Source: Acrocarpospora phusangensis (GTDB taxonomy: Bacteria; Actinomycetota; Actinomycetes; Streptosporangiales; Streptosporangiaceae). From it: a DNA stretch of 64,000 bases. The position numbers were made by a program, and so were the translations under genes. The notes below the pieces were generated by a model. The model was not told the origin of the DNA and did no database searches. It worked only from the letters and a program-made list of their open reading frames with translations. The stretch lies in NCBI RefSeq assembly GCF_016862995.1, contig NZ_BOOA01000043.1, positions 1-64,000 of the forward strand, given 5' to 3'. This document shows, piece after piece, positions 16,668-25,778 of this stretch; within the stretch, counting starts at the first letter, position 1, and each line of letters begins with the position of its first letter.

Positions 16668-18953
16668 CTAGAGGCCGTACTCCTTGATGATGTGCTCGTG
16701 GCGTTCGGCCTCGACGCCGACCTCACGGGACAGGTCCAGCCAGGCCAGCGGGTGCACCCACTGCTCGGTCGCGTCGTCCAGCACCGCGTCCAGCTCGGCC
16801 GGGCTCACCGACGGCGGGATCGCGATCCAGCCGAACACGCCGGGCAGCGCGTCGCCGGTCCCGGGGTGGGTCACCTTGTAGTTGTCGTCGCTGTAGACCC
16901 ACATGGGCCACCCGCGCTCGGCCAGCAGCTCGTTGAACTCCGTCCACTCGTGCTCGCTGGGAGCCGCGCCGTCGAAGAACCAGCTGGTGAAACCGCCGGG
17001 ACGCAGGATGGACACCCCGGCGAACGGGATGACGAAGTTCTCCCGCTCCTGCTCGGTGTCGGGAATCGGCTCCAGCGGGCGCGGGTCCACCACGACGATG
17101 TCCCCGGCGTTGTACTCCATGCCGCGCGGCTGCGGGATGGCCAGGCGCGCGGTGGCCGGGCCGGTCCGCACGGCCAGCACCTCCCGCTGGCTGCCGTCGG
17201 GCGCGGGCAGGATGGCCCGGATGAGGTGCCACTCCTCCTCGATCGGCCCTTCCGACGACTGCAGCGGCATGCCCAGCTTGGCCGCGCCCTCGCGCACGGT
17301 CGCCCAGTCCTCGGTGGCGGTGGCCAGCACGATGACGCGCCAGATGTCCTCTTCCTCGCCCTCGGCGCCCTCCGCCAGGACCGGCTTGAGGATCTCCGCC
17401 GCGGCCGCGTTGTCGCCCAGGTGCTGGACGGCGCCCGACCACAGGCGGCGGCCCTCCAGACCGGCGCCGCCCTGGACCGCCAGCTCGGCCTCGGCCGCGG
17501 TCTCCTCCCAGCGCTCCCTGGCCCGGTAGAGGCGGGCCAGCGCCAGGTGGGAGGCGGGCGGGCCGAGCCGGGAGGCCAGTTCGAGCACCCGGTCGTCCTG
17601 CTCGGCCTCGATCAGCAGGCCGGTCAGGTAGGAGATGTCCTCCTCGTCGGCGTCCGCCGGATCGGCGTTCTCGACGATCATCTTCCAGTAGATCTCGGCC
17701 CCGACCGGCGCGTACCCCAGGAAGCCCAGGGTCGTGGTGTGCCGGCGGGTGACCTCCAGGTCGGTGCCGGACTGCGGCCAGAGCCAGCCCACCCAGCGCT
17801 CCGGGTCGGCCGTGCGCCCGTCGGCCGCGTCGAAGTAGGAGACCAGCTCTTCCTGCGGTCCCGGCGGCGTCACGGGCGGCGCCGCGTCCGCCGCGGCACG
17901 CAGCTCGGCGATCCGCTCCGCCAGCCCCTCGGTGGAGGCCAGCTGCGGCAGCACGGCCTCGGCCAGCTCGGCCAGCTCGCGCGCCTGCCAGGCACCCTGC
18001 CGGGCGATCGCCAGATGGCCGGCGGTCAGCGCCAGCTCCACCTGGGCCCGGTGGCCGCCCATCGTCTCGAAGTAGCTCATCCACTGCCGCATGATGCGGC
18101 CCAGCTGCCAGCTGTTGGCGATCGAGGCGCCCGCCGACAGCGTCCTGACGACCTGGGACCACTCCACCCACTCGCGCGGGTGCTCGCCGACCACGTCGAG
18201 GTCGGGCAGTGACTCCACGGCGTGCTCGATCCGGCCCAGCTCGGCCAGGATGCCGGCGTGCAGCAGGCCCTCCCGGCGCGCCTTGGCGACCGGGTCGTCG
18301 GGCTTGAAGCCGTTCGCGGCGTGCAGCGCGGCCAGCGCGTCCTCACCCCGGCCGGCCGCCAGCAGCGCCCGCGCGGACGCCGCGGCCAGCTCCCAGGAGG
18401 CCTCCTTGCCCGCGCCGCGCAGCCGCTCCACGGCCGCCTCCGCGTAGGTGACGGCCTCGCCCGGCTTGCCGTCGTCGAGCAGCGCCGCCACATACTGGGT
18501 GACGAGCCCGGAGAAGGCGAGCGAGTCGGGGCCGACCGTGTCGAGCGCGCGGCCCAGGACGGCCAGCCGCTCGTTCGCGTAACCTGGCCCGTCCGTGTTG
18601 GCCAGCGTGATGGCCAGCGCCTCCGCGGCGGCCGAGGCGGCCGGGCAGTCCCGGACGTCGGCCCGCTGGGCGAACTCGGCCAGCTCCCGGGCGTCGTCGA
18701 GCGCGACCGCGCCGTTGGCCCGGTCCCCCACCCGGCCGATCACATGCCAGTACCGTGCGAAGAGCTCAAGCCAGGGCTGTTCGAGCTCCTCCGCCTGCTG
18801 CGCGACGGCCGGTGCCACGACGTCGAGCTGGCCGTACCGCCCCTCCAGCGCCTGGGCGGGCACGTCGCCCAGCGCCATCGCCAGGCCGGCGTTTCCGGCT
18901 TCGTGCAGTTGCCGCTGGGTGCCACCGACCCATGACCAGATGTCCACGTCCAT
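16668..18953 (-). CDS. Large TPR-like protein of unknown function
   Basis: The 761-residue protein is acidic, soluble and predicted mostly helical. Residues 1-560 are rich in paired Ala/Leu helices resembling tetratricopeptide repeats (for example AALHAANGFKPDDPVAKARR and LALARLYRARERWEETAAEA). The last 200 residues look like a separate alpha/beta domain with several Trp residues (GGFTSWFFDGAAPSEHEWTE). There is no signal peptide or membrane segment. I do not recognise a named family. It is isolated between the SDR gene and dapF, with a 158-bp gap on the dapF side. Confidence 0.75.
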   Translation of the reverse strand: MDVDIWSWVGGTQRQLHEAGNAGLAMALGDVPAQALEGRYGQLDVVAPAVAQQAEELEQPWLELFARYWHVIGRVGDRANGAVALDDARELAEFAQRADVRDCPAASAAAEALAITLANTDGPGYANERLAVLGRALDTVGPDSLAFSGLVTQYVAALLDDGKPGEAVTYAEAAVERLRGAGKEASWELAAASARALLAAGRGEDALAALHAANGFKPDDPVAKARREGLLHAGILAELGRIEHAVESLPDLDVVGEHPREWVEWSQVVRTLSAGASIANSWQLGRIMRQWMSYFETMGGHRAQVELALTAGHLAIARQGAWQARELAELAEAVLPQLASTEGLAERIAELRAAADAAPPVTPPGPQEELVSYFDAADGRTADPERWVGWLWPQSGTDLEVTRRHTTTLGFLGYAPVGAEIYWKMIVENADPADADEEDISYLTGLLIEAEQDDRVLELASRLGPPASHLALARLYRARERWEETAAEAELAVQGGAGLEGRRLWSGAVQHLGDNAAAAEILKPVLAEGAEGEEEDIWRVIVLATATEDWATVREGAAKLGMPLQSSEGPIEEEWHLIRAILPAPDGSQREVLAVRTGPATARLAIPQPRGMEYNAGDIVVVDPRPLEPIPDTEQERENFVIPFAGVSILRPGGFTSWFFDGAAPSEHEWTEFNELLAERGWPMWVYSDDNYKVTHPGTGDALPGVFGWIAIPPSVSPAELDAVLDDATEQWVHPLAWLDLSREVGVEAERHEHIIKEYGL

Positions 18954-19111
18954 GGGCAGTCAGTCTGCCAGGTCAGCGACCATGCCCCAAACGCGCGCAC
19001 CACCGCGTCGGACTCAGGAGCCACAAGAGATGGATACGCCCCCAATTGCCGTATTTCTCGAGGTTTTTAGGTCTAAGACCCGTGTTGAATCCTCGATTCG
19101 GCGCGGTATGT

Positions 19112-19927
19112 CTAGATCTCCGTGTCGTGGTACTCGCCGGAGGCGACCAGGGTGGCCGGACCGGTGAGGTAGCTCGTGTCGGCGTCGAGGGTGATCTTGA
19201 GGGTGCCGCCGAGCACGCGGACCTTCCAGACGCCCGTCGTCTCGCCCGCCGCGTGCGCCGCCGCGACGGCGGTGGCCACCGCGCCGGTGCCGCAGGAGCG
19301 GGTCTCGCCGGAGCCGCGCTCGTAGACGCGCATGGAGACCGCGTGGTCGCCGACCGGGTTGATGAGCTCGACGTTCACGCCGTCCGGGTAGACCGCGCGG
19401 TCGAAGCGCGGCTGGGCGGCCAGGTCGAGTTCGGTGACCGGGTCGTCGATGACGCAGGCCAGGTGCGGGTTGCCCACGTTGACGTTGAGGCCGCGGTACT
19501 CGCGGCCGTTCACCCAGGCGCGGCTCTCGCCGTACACCTTCGGGCGGCCCATGTCCACGGTGACGTCGCCGGTGATGTCGAGGCGCACCCGCTTCACGCC
19601 GTCCCGGGTCGCGACGCTGAACTCGCCGGGGGAGGCGAGCCCCGCGTCCACGAGGTAGCGGGCGAACACGCGGATGCCGTTGCCGCACATCTCGGCCAGG
19701 CTGCCGTCGGCGTTGCGGTAGTCCATGAACCACTCGGCCCGGGCGGCCTGCTCGTCGGCCTCCGGCGCGAACTTCGAGGGCACCACGCGCAGCACGCCGT
19801 CCCCGCCGATCCCGGCGCGCCGGTCGCACAGCCGCGCGACCGCGGCCGCGGACAGGTCCAGCCGCCCTTCCAGATCAGGCAGGATGACGAAGTCGTTCTC
19901 CGTCCCATGGCCCTTCACAAACCGCAT
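19112..19927 (-). CDS. dapF: Diaminopimelate epimerase
   Basis: The 271-residue enzyme converts LL- to meso-diaminopimelate for lysine and peptidoglycan synthesis. The N-terminus KGHGTENDFVILPD is diagnostic. The two catalytic Cys residues are in AEMCGNGIRVFARY and ETRSCGTGAVATAVAA, and NVGNPHLA is present. Its start overlaps the miaA stop by 13 bp, so the two are translationally coupled, an arrangement common in actinomycetes. Confidence 0.97.
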   Translation of the reverse strand: MRFVKGHGTENDFVILPDLEGRLDLSAAAVARLCDRRAGIGGDGVLRVVPSKFAPEADEQAARAEWFMDYRNADGSLAEMCGNGIRVFARYLVDAGLASPGEFSVATRDGVKRVRLDITGDVTVDMGRPKVYGESRAWVNGREYRGLNVNVGNPHLACVIDDPVTELDLAAQPRFDRAVYPDGVNVELINPVGDHAVSMRVYERGSGETRSCGTGAVATAVAAAHAAGETTGVWKVRVLGGTLKITLDADTSYLTGPATLVASGEYHDTEI

Positions 19928-20826
19928 GTGACCAGCCTAGCGGCCCGCTCGACAAGATCCGATGCGTCGTACGGCAGCCAGCGCACCCGCGGATCGCGGC
20001 GGAACCAGGACTCCTGCCGGCGCGCGAACCTCCGGGTCGCCCGGACCGTCTCGGCCCGCGCCTCCTCCTCCGACCAGGAGCCGTCGAGGAACCGCAGCAC
20101 CTGCGCGTACCCGAGCGCCCGGCTGGCCGTCAGCCCGCCCGCGAGCCCTTCCTCCCGGAGCGTACGGACTTCGTCCACGAACCCGGCCGCCCACATGAGG
20201 TCGACGCGCAGTTCGATGCGCTCGTCGAGTTCGGGGCGGGGGACCTCCAGGCCGATCTGCACGCTCGGGTAGACCGAGTCGTAGGAGGGCATGGTGGCCG
20301 AGAACGGGCGGCCGGAGAACTCGATGACCTCCAGGGCGCGGACGATGCGGCGGCCGTTGGTGGGCAGGATCGCGGCTGCCGCGACCGGGTCGGCCTCGGT
20401 CAGGCGGGCGTACAGGGGGGCCGGGCCCGATTCGGCCAGTTCGCGTTCGAGGCGGGCGCGGATGCCGGGGTCGGTGCCGGGGAACTCCAGGTCGTCGAGG
20501 GCGGCCCTGACGTACAGGCCGGAGCCGCCGACCAGGATCGGGACCACGTCCCTGATCCGCAGGTCCTCGATCAGGGGGCGCACCAGCTCCTGGTACTCGG
20601 CGACGCTTGCCGTGTAGGTAATGTCCCAGATGTCCAGCAAATGGTGCGATACACCTTTTCGTTCGGGGATGGTCAGCTTGGCCGTACCGATGTCCATTCC
20701 TCGGTAAAGCTGCATCGAGTCGGCGTTGATGGCCTCGCCGCCGAACCGCAGCGCCAACTCCACGGCCAGATCGGACTTTCCGGCCGCCGTGGGCCCCACG
20801 ACGGCGATCACTGGTAGTTGCCCCAC
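19915..20826 (-). CDS. miaA: tRNA dimethylallyltransferase
   Basis: The 303-residue enzyme adds a dimethylallyl group to A37 of tRNAs reading UNN codons. The P-loop is VVGPTAAGKSDLAVELA (9-25). DSMQLYRGMDIGTAK, HHLLDI and LVGGSGLYVRA are the conserved family segments. miaB, which further modifies the same base, is elsewhere in the window. The gene is followed by overlapping dapF. Confidence 0.97.
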   Translation of the reverse strand: MGQLPVIAVVGPTAAGKSDLAVELALRFGGEAINADSMQLYRGMDIGTAKLTIPERKGVSHHLLDIWDITYTASVAEYQELVRPLIEDLRIRDVVPILVGGSGLYVRAALDDLEFPGTDPGIRARLERELAESGPAPLYARLTEADPVAAAAILPTNGRRIVRALEVIEFSGRPFSATMPSYDSVYPSVQIGLEVPRPELDERIELRVDLMWAAGFVDEVRTLREEGLAGGLTASRALGYAQVLRFLDGSWSEEEARAETVRATRRFARRQESWFRRDPRVRWLPYDASDLVERAARLVTCGL

Positions 20827-20903
20827 TCGGTAAGTGTCCCAAGCTCCCGGGTAACAATTAGTCGTACGGTGCCACTTCGCGCCGCGGAACGGGGGATTCC
20901 ACG

Positions 20904-21098
20904 ATGTCGATCTTCGACAAGGCCAGGGCGAAACTCGGCGCTCACGCCGGAAAGGTCAAGGACGCGGCCAACAAGGGCGTCGACCACGCGGCCAAGATCG
21001 CCAAAGAGAAGACCGGCGGCAAGTACGACAAGCACGTCGATGCCGCCGCCAAGAAGGCCAAGGAGGCCACAGACAAGATCGACGGCAAGTCCGGCTGA
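20904..21098 (+). CDS. MT0933-like small basic protein
   Basis: The 64-residue, Lys- and Ala-rich helical protein begins MSIFDKARAKLGAHAGKVKD and ends KATDKIDGKSG-like. This matches the MT0933 'antitoxin' family by its G-G-K-Y-D and D-K-I-D-G segments. The start follows GGGGGATTCCACG, a good ribosome binding site. No toxin-like partner lies beside it, so the antitoxin label is only a family name. A related longer gene follows after 37 bp. Confidence 0.7.
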   Translation: MSIFDKARAKLGAHAGKVKDAANKGVDHAAKIAKEKTGGKYDKHVDAAAKKAKEATDKIDGKSG

Positions 21099-21135
21099 TC
21101 GCGCCCTGGCGGCGCCAATCACAAACGGGGGACAA

Positions 21136-21522
21136 ATGTCGTTCTTTCACAAGGTACGGGAGATGTTCGGCGGCGCCGGGAACAAGCTGCAGAGCACCCG
21201 TGCCCAGCCGAAGAGCAGCGGCGGGAACGCCATGGGCACGGCCAAGGACATGGGCCGCGACATGGGACAGAACGCCAGGAGCACGACACCGGGCGCCAAG
21301 GGTCAGATGCGTCAGGGCGCGGACGGCGCCGAAGACACCCGGTCCGCGCAGGGCAGGTCCAACGGCATGCGCGACAAGATCGAGGACAAGGTCATGGACG
21401 GCATCGACAGCGCCGCCGCCGGAGCCGACCGCGCCACCGGCGGCAAATACCGCGACCAGATCAACAGAACCGCCGACGCCGCCCGCCGCGCCGCCGACAA
21501 GATCGACGGCGAACCCGGCTGA
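21136..21522 (+). CDS. MT0933-like protein with N-terminal extension
   Basis: The 128-residue protein starts at an ATG 5 bases after GGGGGAC. Its C-terminal 45 residues (ATGGKYRDQINRTADAARRA, ending KIDGEPG) are a second copy of the module in the gene upstream. The N-terminal 80 residues are a Gly-, Gln- and Met-rich low-complexity region (MGTAKDMGRDMGQNARSTTP). The pair probably arose by duplication and forms one operon. Function is unknown. Confidence 0.65.
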   Translation: MSFFHKVREMFGGAGNKLQSTRAQPKSSGGNAMGTAKDMGRDMGQNARSTTPGAKGQMRQGADGAEDTRSAQGRSNGMRDKIEDKVMDGIDSAAAGADRATGGKYRDQINRTADAARRAADKIDGEPG

Positions 21523-21712
21523 CCCACCCGCCCAACCCCCACCAAACCCAGGAGCCGCCCTCCAACCAGGGCGGCTCCCAGCACAGGCGAACACGAAGAA
21601 CCGACTCGCCGAACAGCGTCAAGCCGAGCGGTTCAGCCGGAGCAGTTCAGGCGCTGGCTCACAGAGCAATGTGAAGGATCGGCCCTCAAGTCCCTGATCG
21701 AACGACCGCCAC

Positions 21713-21776
21713 CTCTTGGCGCCGGTGCGGCGAGAGGCCGCGACCTACGTGAACGGCGCCGGAGAACGGCGAGGAC
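21713..21776 (+). repeat. Dispersed intergenic repeat copy
   Basis: This contains CTCTTGGCGCCGGTGCGGCG and, 20 bp on, GTGAACGGCGCCGGAGAACG. It is the same element as at 2729-2790 in opposite orientation, with a few changes in the second core. It lies between the MT0933-like gene and the convergent ogt gene. Confidence 0.8.
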
Positions 21777-21806
21777 CCGGCCATTCGGCTCGTTGAGTCG
21801 GTGTCC

Positions 21807-22322
21807 TCAGAACAGGGCCAACGGCAGGTGGCCCTCGTGGGTCAGCAGCCACCGCTTCGATTCCACGCCGTCACCCCCGCTGAAGCCACCGAGCCCATCA
21901 CCGGCCACGACACGATGACAGGGCACGATCACCGGAATCGGATTGCTTCCCATGATCGATCCGATGGCTCTCGCGGGAACTCCCGTCTCCGCGGCCAGAT
22001 CCCCATACGTGACCACTTTGCCGAACGGCACCGACTCGTACAGCAGCCCGAGCACCCGCCGCCGGCTCCCCGACATCAGCCGCCAGTCGACCTCGACGCC
22101 GAACTCTCGCAGGTCCCCCGCGAAGTAGGCCGCCAACTCCGCCCGCACCTCGCTTACCCGGCGCTCGTCCTCGACGACCGGCATCCCCACCCGTGCGGCG
22201 ATCCGCTCCCGATTGCGCTCCGAGTCCCGGAAGTGAACCGCCACCACCCCGACCGGGGTGACCGCGGCGAGCACCTCCCCGACCTCGGTGGGGACGCTCC
22301 CGAAAGCAACCGTCTCAGCCAT
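21807..22322 (-). CDS. ogt: Methylated-DNA–protein-cysteine methyltransferase
   Basis: The 171-residue protein transfers alkyl groups from O6-alkylguanine to its own Cys. The active site is VIVPCHRVVAGDGLGGFSGG, and the DNA-binding segment is VPFGKVVTYGDLAAETG with GVPARAIGSIMGSNPIP. I chose the ATG at 22322 because it follows GGGGGC. The open frame extends further upstream through a terminator hairpin, which cannot be coding. Length is normal for an Ogt protein. Confidence 0.9.
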   Translation of the reverse strand: MAETVAFGSVPTEVGEVLAAVTPVGVVAVHFRDSERNRERIAARVGMPVVEDERRVSEVRAELAAYFAGDLREFGVEVDWRLMSGSRRRVLGLLYESVPFGKVVTYGDLAAETGVPARAIGSIMGSNPIPVIVPCHRVVAGDGLGGFSGGDGVESKRWLLTHEGHLPLALF

Positions 22323-22391
22323 GCCCCCATTGTCCGCCGCGCCACCGACAGTTTCGCGCGAACCCGGGACCCGTCGCCCGTACGGACACAG

Positions 22392-22428
22392 AGAAAGGCC
22401 CGTGCGGAATACCGCGCCGCACGGGCCC
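22392..22428 (-). terminator. Rho-independent-type terminator
   Basis: On the minus strand, GGCCCGTGCGG (22427-22417) pairs perfectly with 22407-22397 around a 9-base loop and is followed by TTTCTC. It would end transcripts from the 22590-23099 gene before ogt. Confidence 0.75.
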
Positions 22429-22589
22429 ATCTGAAGCGTGGGCTTCCCCAAAGCTTCGCCCACGAAACCTGCTCAGATCACGACACGCATCGACCCTGCG
22501 TCAGGCATGGTCATCGACGCGTCCGATCCCGTGTGAAGCCTGGACGGTAATGGCCTTTCCCGACCGGGTGTCACACGAGTGGAGCGCGA

Positions 22590-23099
22590 TCAGTAGCCGC
22601 CGACCGGGCCTCCCGGGTCGACCGCGCCGGCGCCGGAGCCCCGGTCGATCTCGTCGATGTTGTCGTTGGGCGCGGTGGTCGGCCTCGGCTTGGTGGTCGC
22701 GGGCGTCCTGGGCGTCGCCGCGGCCGGCTTGTCGTTCTTGGTGTTCGAGCTCTGGGCGGGGGTGTCGTCCTGGCCGCCCTGAGCCGTGTCGTTCTGGCCG
22801 CCCTCGGCCTGGTCCGCGCCCGAATCGCCGGAGTCGCCGGATTCGGCGGACTCGTCGGGGGCGGACTCGTCCGGGGCCGCGTCGGGGTCGTCGGCGAGTG
22901 GGGCCTCGCCGCTCTCGGGGGTGGTGGGGCCCGGAGCCGGTTGGGTGACGGGGGTGTCGTTGCCGGCCACGGCGTAGACGACGCCGCCCCCTGCCAGGGC
23001 GGCGGTCACGATCGCGGCGCCGATCAGGATGGCGCGGGGATTGCCGCGTGAGCGCGACCGCGCGGGCCGGCTTCGTTCGGTTGGCGGGTATCCGTCCAT
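22590..23099 (-). CDS. Membrane-anchored acidic disordered protein
   Basis: The 169-residue protein has a basic N-terminus (residues 1-21, many Arg and Ser) and one hydrophobic segment (AILIGAAIVTAALAGGGVVY, about 23-42). The remainder is a low-complexity exported tail rich in Asp, Glu, Ser, Thr and Pro with repeats such as DESAPDESAESGDSGDSG. The start follows GGGAG. No family is recognised; it resembles many actinobacterial surface proteins of unknown role. A strong terminator follows. Confidence 0.65.
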   Translation of the reverse strand: MDGYPPTERSRPARSRSRGNPRAILIGAAIVTAALAGGGVVYAVAGNDTPVTQPAPGPTTPESGEAPLADDPDAAPDESAPDESAESGDSGDSGADQAEGGQNDTAQGGQDDTPAQSSNTKNDKPAAATPRTPATTKPRPTTAPNDNIDEIDRGSGAGAVDPGGPVGGY

Positions 23100-23369
23100 G
23101 GGGGTACTCCCTGCGGGTGGGCTGCTGCTCGGAACCTCAACGGCTTCCGAAGGGTCCCGCCAGACTAGCCAAGAATGCGAAAGAGATGCACATAAATGGC
23201 CTCAACGGCATCTACCGGGGCAAACCCACACAAGCCTGGCGTGTGATCACCGCCACCGAGCCCCGCCTCACCAAGATCTGGGCGAGCCCTCCGCTTCCCA
23301 GCCTCCCGTACGAACCCACGCGAGTCTTGACGAATCATCAGATTCCCCGGCAACCCCCAGGAAAGCGGC
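23100..23369. other. Spacer upstream of the disordered protein gene
   Basis: This AT-richer 270-bp spacer should hold the promoter of the 22590-23099 gene. A minus-strand TAGTCT (23167-23162) is a possible -10 element, without a clear -35. Confidence 0.3.
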
Positions 23370-24287
23370 TCAGCGAGACCCGAAGTTCTGGGTCCACCAC
23401 GGGCCTCCCGAGCCCAGGCGTATGCCGATGCCGATGGCTTTGAGGTCGCAGTTCACGATGTTCGCCCGATGTCCCGGACTGTTGAGCCACGCCTCGACGA
23501 CCTCGCCGGGGGTGCGCTGCCCGCGGGCGATGTTCTCCGCGGCGGGGTACGCGTAACCGGCCGCCCTGATCCGATCCCACGGCGTACGCCCATCGAGAGA
23601 ATCGTGGCTGAAGTAGTTACGCGCGGCCATGTCGGCGGAATGCGCCCTGGCGGCTTTCCGCAACCGCTCGTCCGTACGCAACGGACGGCACCCTTCCCGC
23701 TGCCGCGCCGAATTCGTCAACCGGACCGCCTCGTTCTCCAACGCCCGCACAGCCGCATCGGTACGGCTCCGCGCCTGCCCCGGAGATGTCGTCACCCGCT
23801 TCGAAACCCCACCTCCGCCAAGAGGCCCGGACTTGTCCTCGGACCCCACCGCATCGGCGACCGCCCCACCCGAAGACCCCCGTGCTTTACCACCGGAATC
23901 CCGCTTCCCCGCGCCGGACTCACCCCGTTCAGGAACCGCAACGGACTCCCCCGATCCGGGCGTCTCCGACTTACCGGACCCGGAGACGCCGGACCCAGGA
24001 ACACCCGACTCAAAAACACCCGACTCAGGCACACCGGATGATTTGCCCGGCTTGCCCGTCGCATACCTGCCAGATTCAGGCCCGCCGGACGGCCCACGCG
24101 CGCCTGACCCCCCGCCCGAATCGCCCCATTCCGCCTTCGGCACCACATAAGAATCGACCGGCACCGGCGATTCCACACTCAGATCTCCAGCCAGCCGCCC
24201 ACGATCCGCCCCACAAGCAGCCACCGCACCCACGACTACGACAAGACCCACTGCCAAACAAGCAGTACGTCGCCCAAATTGGGGCAT
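23370..24287 (-). CDS. CAP (SCP/PR1) domain secreted protein
   Basis: The 305-residue protein has a lipoprotein-like signal peptide (LVVVVGAVAACGA). Residues 55-165 are a Gly/Ser/Pro-rich linker with a short repeat (SGVPESGVFESGVPGSGVSG). The C-terminal CAP domain (about 178-305) has HSADMAARNYFSHDSLDGRT, AAENIARG, VVEAWLNSPGHRANIVN and GGPWWTQNFG, so the two conserved His and two Glu residues of the family are present. Such extracellular proteins are common in spore-forming Gram-positives; their activity is not established. The ATG follows AGGAGGG. It is divergent from the next gene. Confidence 0.85.
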   Translation of the reverse strand: MPQFGRRTACLAVGLVVVVGAVAACGADRGRLAGDLSVESPVPVDSYVVPKAEWGDSGGGSGARGPSGGPESGRYATGKPGKSSGVPESGVFESGVPGSGVSGSGKSETPGSGESVAVPERGESGAGKRDSGGKARGSSGGAVADAVGSEDKSGPLGGGGVSKRVTTSPGQARSRTDAAVRALENEAVRLTNSARQREGCRPLRTDERLRKAARAHSADMAARNYFSHDSLDGRTPWDRIRAAGYAYPAAENIARGQRTPGEVVEAWLNSPGHRANIVNCDLKAIGIGIRLGSGGPWWTQNFGSR

Positions 24288-24401
24288 CCGGGAACCCTCC
24301 TGCCGACGTGTTGGGAAAATCCACGCCGCCCGCGCGAATGAGCGACCACACTAGCCCCAATAACGAATTCGCCGCGCAGGAATCACGAAAGAATCACGAC
24401 A

Positions 24402-24977
24402 TTGCCGGACTTCTCCCCACCGCGTGTCAATTGGCCCCGCACTCTCCTGGCTACGGCAGGCGCCACCACCGTCATCGCCACCGCCGGTTTCGGGATCTGG
24501 CTGGCCGTCACCGTCAACGACACCGCCACCCCCCTACTCCCCCGCGAAATCCCCACCGCCACCCATCCCCCACACCAGAACGCCCTCCCCCACTCAGGCG
24601 GCCCAGTCCCTCTGGACGACCCCACACCCCCGCCACCGGCACTCCCGAGCCCACCCCCCGCAATCCCCGAAATCCTCATCAACCTCGGCGCCCTCGCAGG
24701 CGGAACGCTGGGATCCCACCCCCTCCCCAGCCCTCAATCCCCCGCACTCCCCGAAATCCACCCACCCACCCTCAAACCCCCACCACTCCCAAGAACCAAG
24801 ATCAGCATCCCCGCGGACCCGATATCACCCCCGACTCCCCGCCCAGCAAAACCAAGATCAACCAAGCCCACCCCGGCCAGAAAATTCCCCGACCCCTGCG
24901 CCACTTTTCACGACATCCGCCGCACCTACTGCTACGAGGTCCTCGAATCCATCACCGGCAAACGTGCCCGGCAATGA
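24402..24977 (+). CDS. Proline-rich single-pass membrane protein
   Basis: The 191-residue protein has a short N-terminus, one hydrophobic segment (LLATAGATTVIATAGFGIWL, about 15-36) and a long Pro-rich exported region. It ends in a small Cys-containing tail (PDPCATFHDIRRTYCYEVLE) that may be disulfide-bonded. Its TTG start is weakly supported. No family is recognised. The gene is divergent from the CAP-domain gene and the two may share a promoter region (24288-24401). Confidence 0.5.
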   Translation: MPDFSPPRVNWPRTLLATAGATTVIATAGFGIWLAVTVNDTATPLLPREIPTATHPPHQNALPHSGGPVPLDDPTPPPPALPSPPPAIPEILINLGALAGGTLGSHPLPSPQSPALPEIHPPTLKPPPLPRTKISIPADPISPPTPRPAKPRSTKPTPARKFPDPCATFHDIRRTYCYEVLESITGKRARQ

Positions 24978-25113
24978 GTCTTGGGCCGCTCAGATGTGGC
25001 CCTGGCCATCGGCGCCGATGACCAGCCCGAACCGGTCTCCAACCGGAACATGCCGATCTCTTCCGCCGATATACAGTTGAGGCACTCTGCTGGATTCGCC
25101 GACGGAGAAGCGG

Positions 25114-25743
25114 ATGCTGCGCACGCCCAGCCTTGGAGAATTAGTCTCCAGCGAACCCAACTGGATCGTCGTCACCATAATCGGAGCCATTCTCGGCGCG
25201 ACCATAAACTGGTGGTGGCTGCTGGCCAAATACATCGCCACCCGAACGTCACGGCATCCGCTCGAAGGCGAATGGCACGAATGCCATTACACGATCCGCA
25301 AGGGCCAAGAGCAGCTGATGCGCGGAATGGTCATAATCAAGCGTGGCCTGAAACATAATCTGGTGGTCCGTGTCCACGACGAGTCCCGGATCACGAACGG
25401 GCCTCGCCACGGGCTCGAATACCGAGGGCACGCGGCGATTGAGCGCGGACTGGTGCTCCACGCCAAGTGCGAGAGCCATCCCCACTCTCTCACCATGCGA
25501 TTCATGGAGTACCTGCCCCTGAATCCGGACCCCCTGGTCGGGCTGTGGTTCTCCGTGGACTTCGACTACGCTCCGGCCTCGGGTCCGACCGTCCTGACGC
25601 GCAGACGCCTGTCCGACGAGGAGGCGAAGGCGCTCCTCTACACCCATAGCGCCACCACCAAGAGAACGGTCCGGCTGAGAATCCAGGGCCATTCGCGCAT
25701 CAAGCAGACAGGCAATACGACCGCACCTGACGTCCACCGATGA
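25114..25743 (+). CDS. Membrane-anchored beta-rich protein (possible S-2TM-beta/Cap15-like)
   Basis: The 209-residue protein has a hydrophobic segment at about 17-40 (IVVTIIGAILGATINWWWLL). A beta-rich domain then begins HPLEGEWHECHYTIRKGQEQ and continues with alternating strands (GMVIIKRGLKHNLVVRVHDE, YRGHAAIERGLVLHAKCE, LVGLWFSVDFDYAP). An N-terminal membrane anchor plus a barrel beginning L-x-G-x-W resembles beta-barrel membrane effectors associated with CD-NTase systems. No nucleotidyltransferase gene is nearby, so the link is only structural guesswork. The ATG follows GGAGAAG. Base composition is less GC-rich than the neighbours, suggesting transfer. It is convergent with miaB. Confidence 0.55.
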   Translation: MLRTPSLGELVSSEPNWIVVTIIGAILGATINWWWLLAKYIATRTSRHPLEGEWHECHYTIRKGQEQLMRGMVIIKRGLKHNLVVRVHDESRITNGPRHGLEYRGHAAIERGLVLHAKCESHPHSLTMRFMEYLPLNPDPLVGLWFSVDFDYAPASGPTVLTRRRLSDEEAKALLYTHSATTKRTVRLRIQGHSRIKQTGNTTAPDVHR

Positions 25744-25778
25744 ACACGGCCCGGCGCGCCGCCCCGGTAAGCCGCGCG

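Noticed and set aside
20904-21522. Toxin–antitoxin pair
   Set aside because: Both genes encode related MT0933-like proteins; neither looks like a toxin, so the two are better explained as a duplication.
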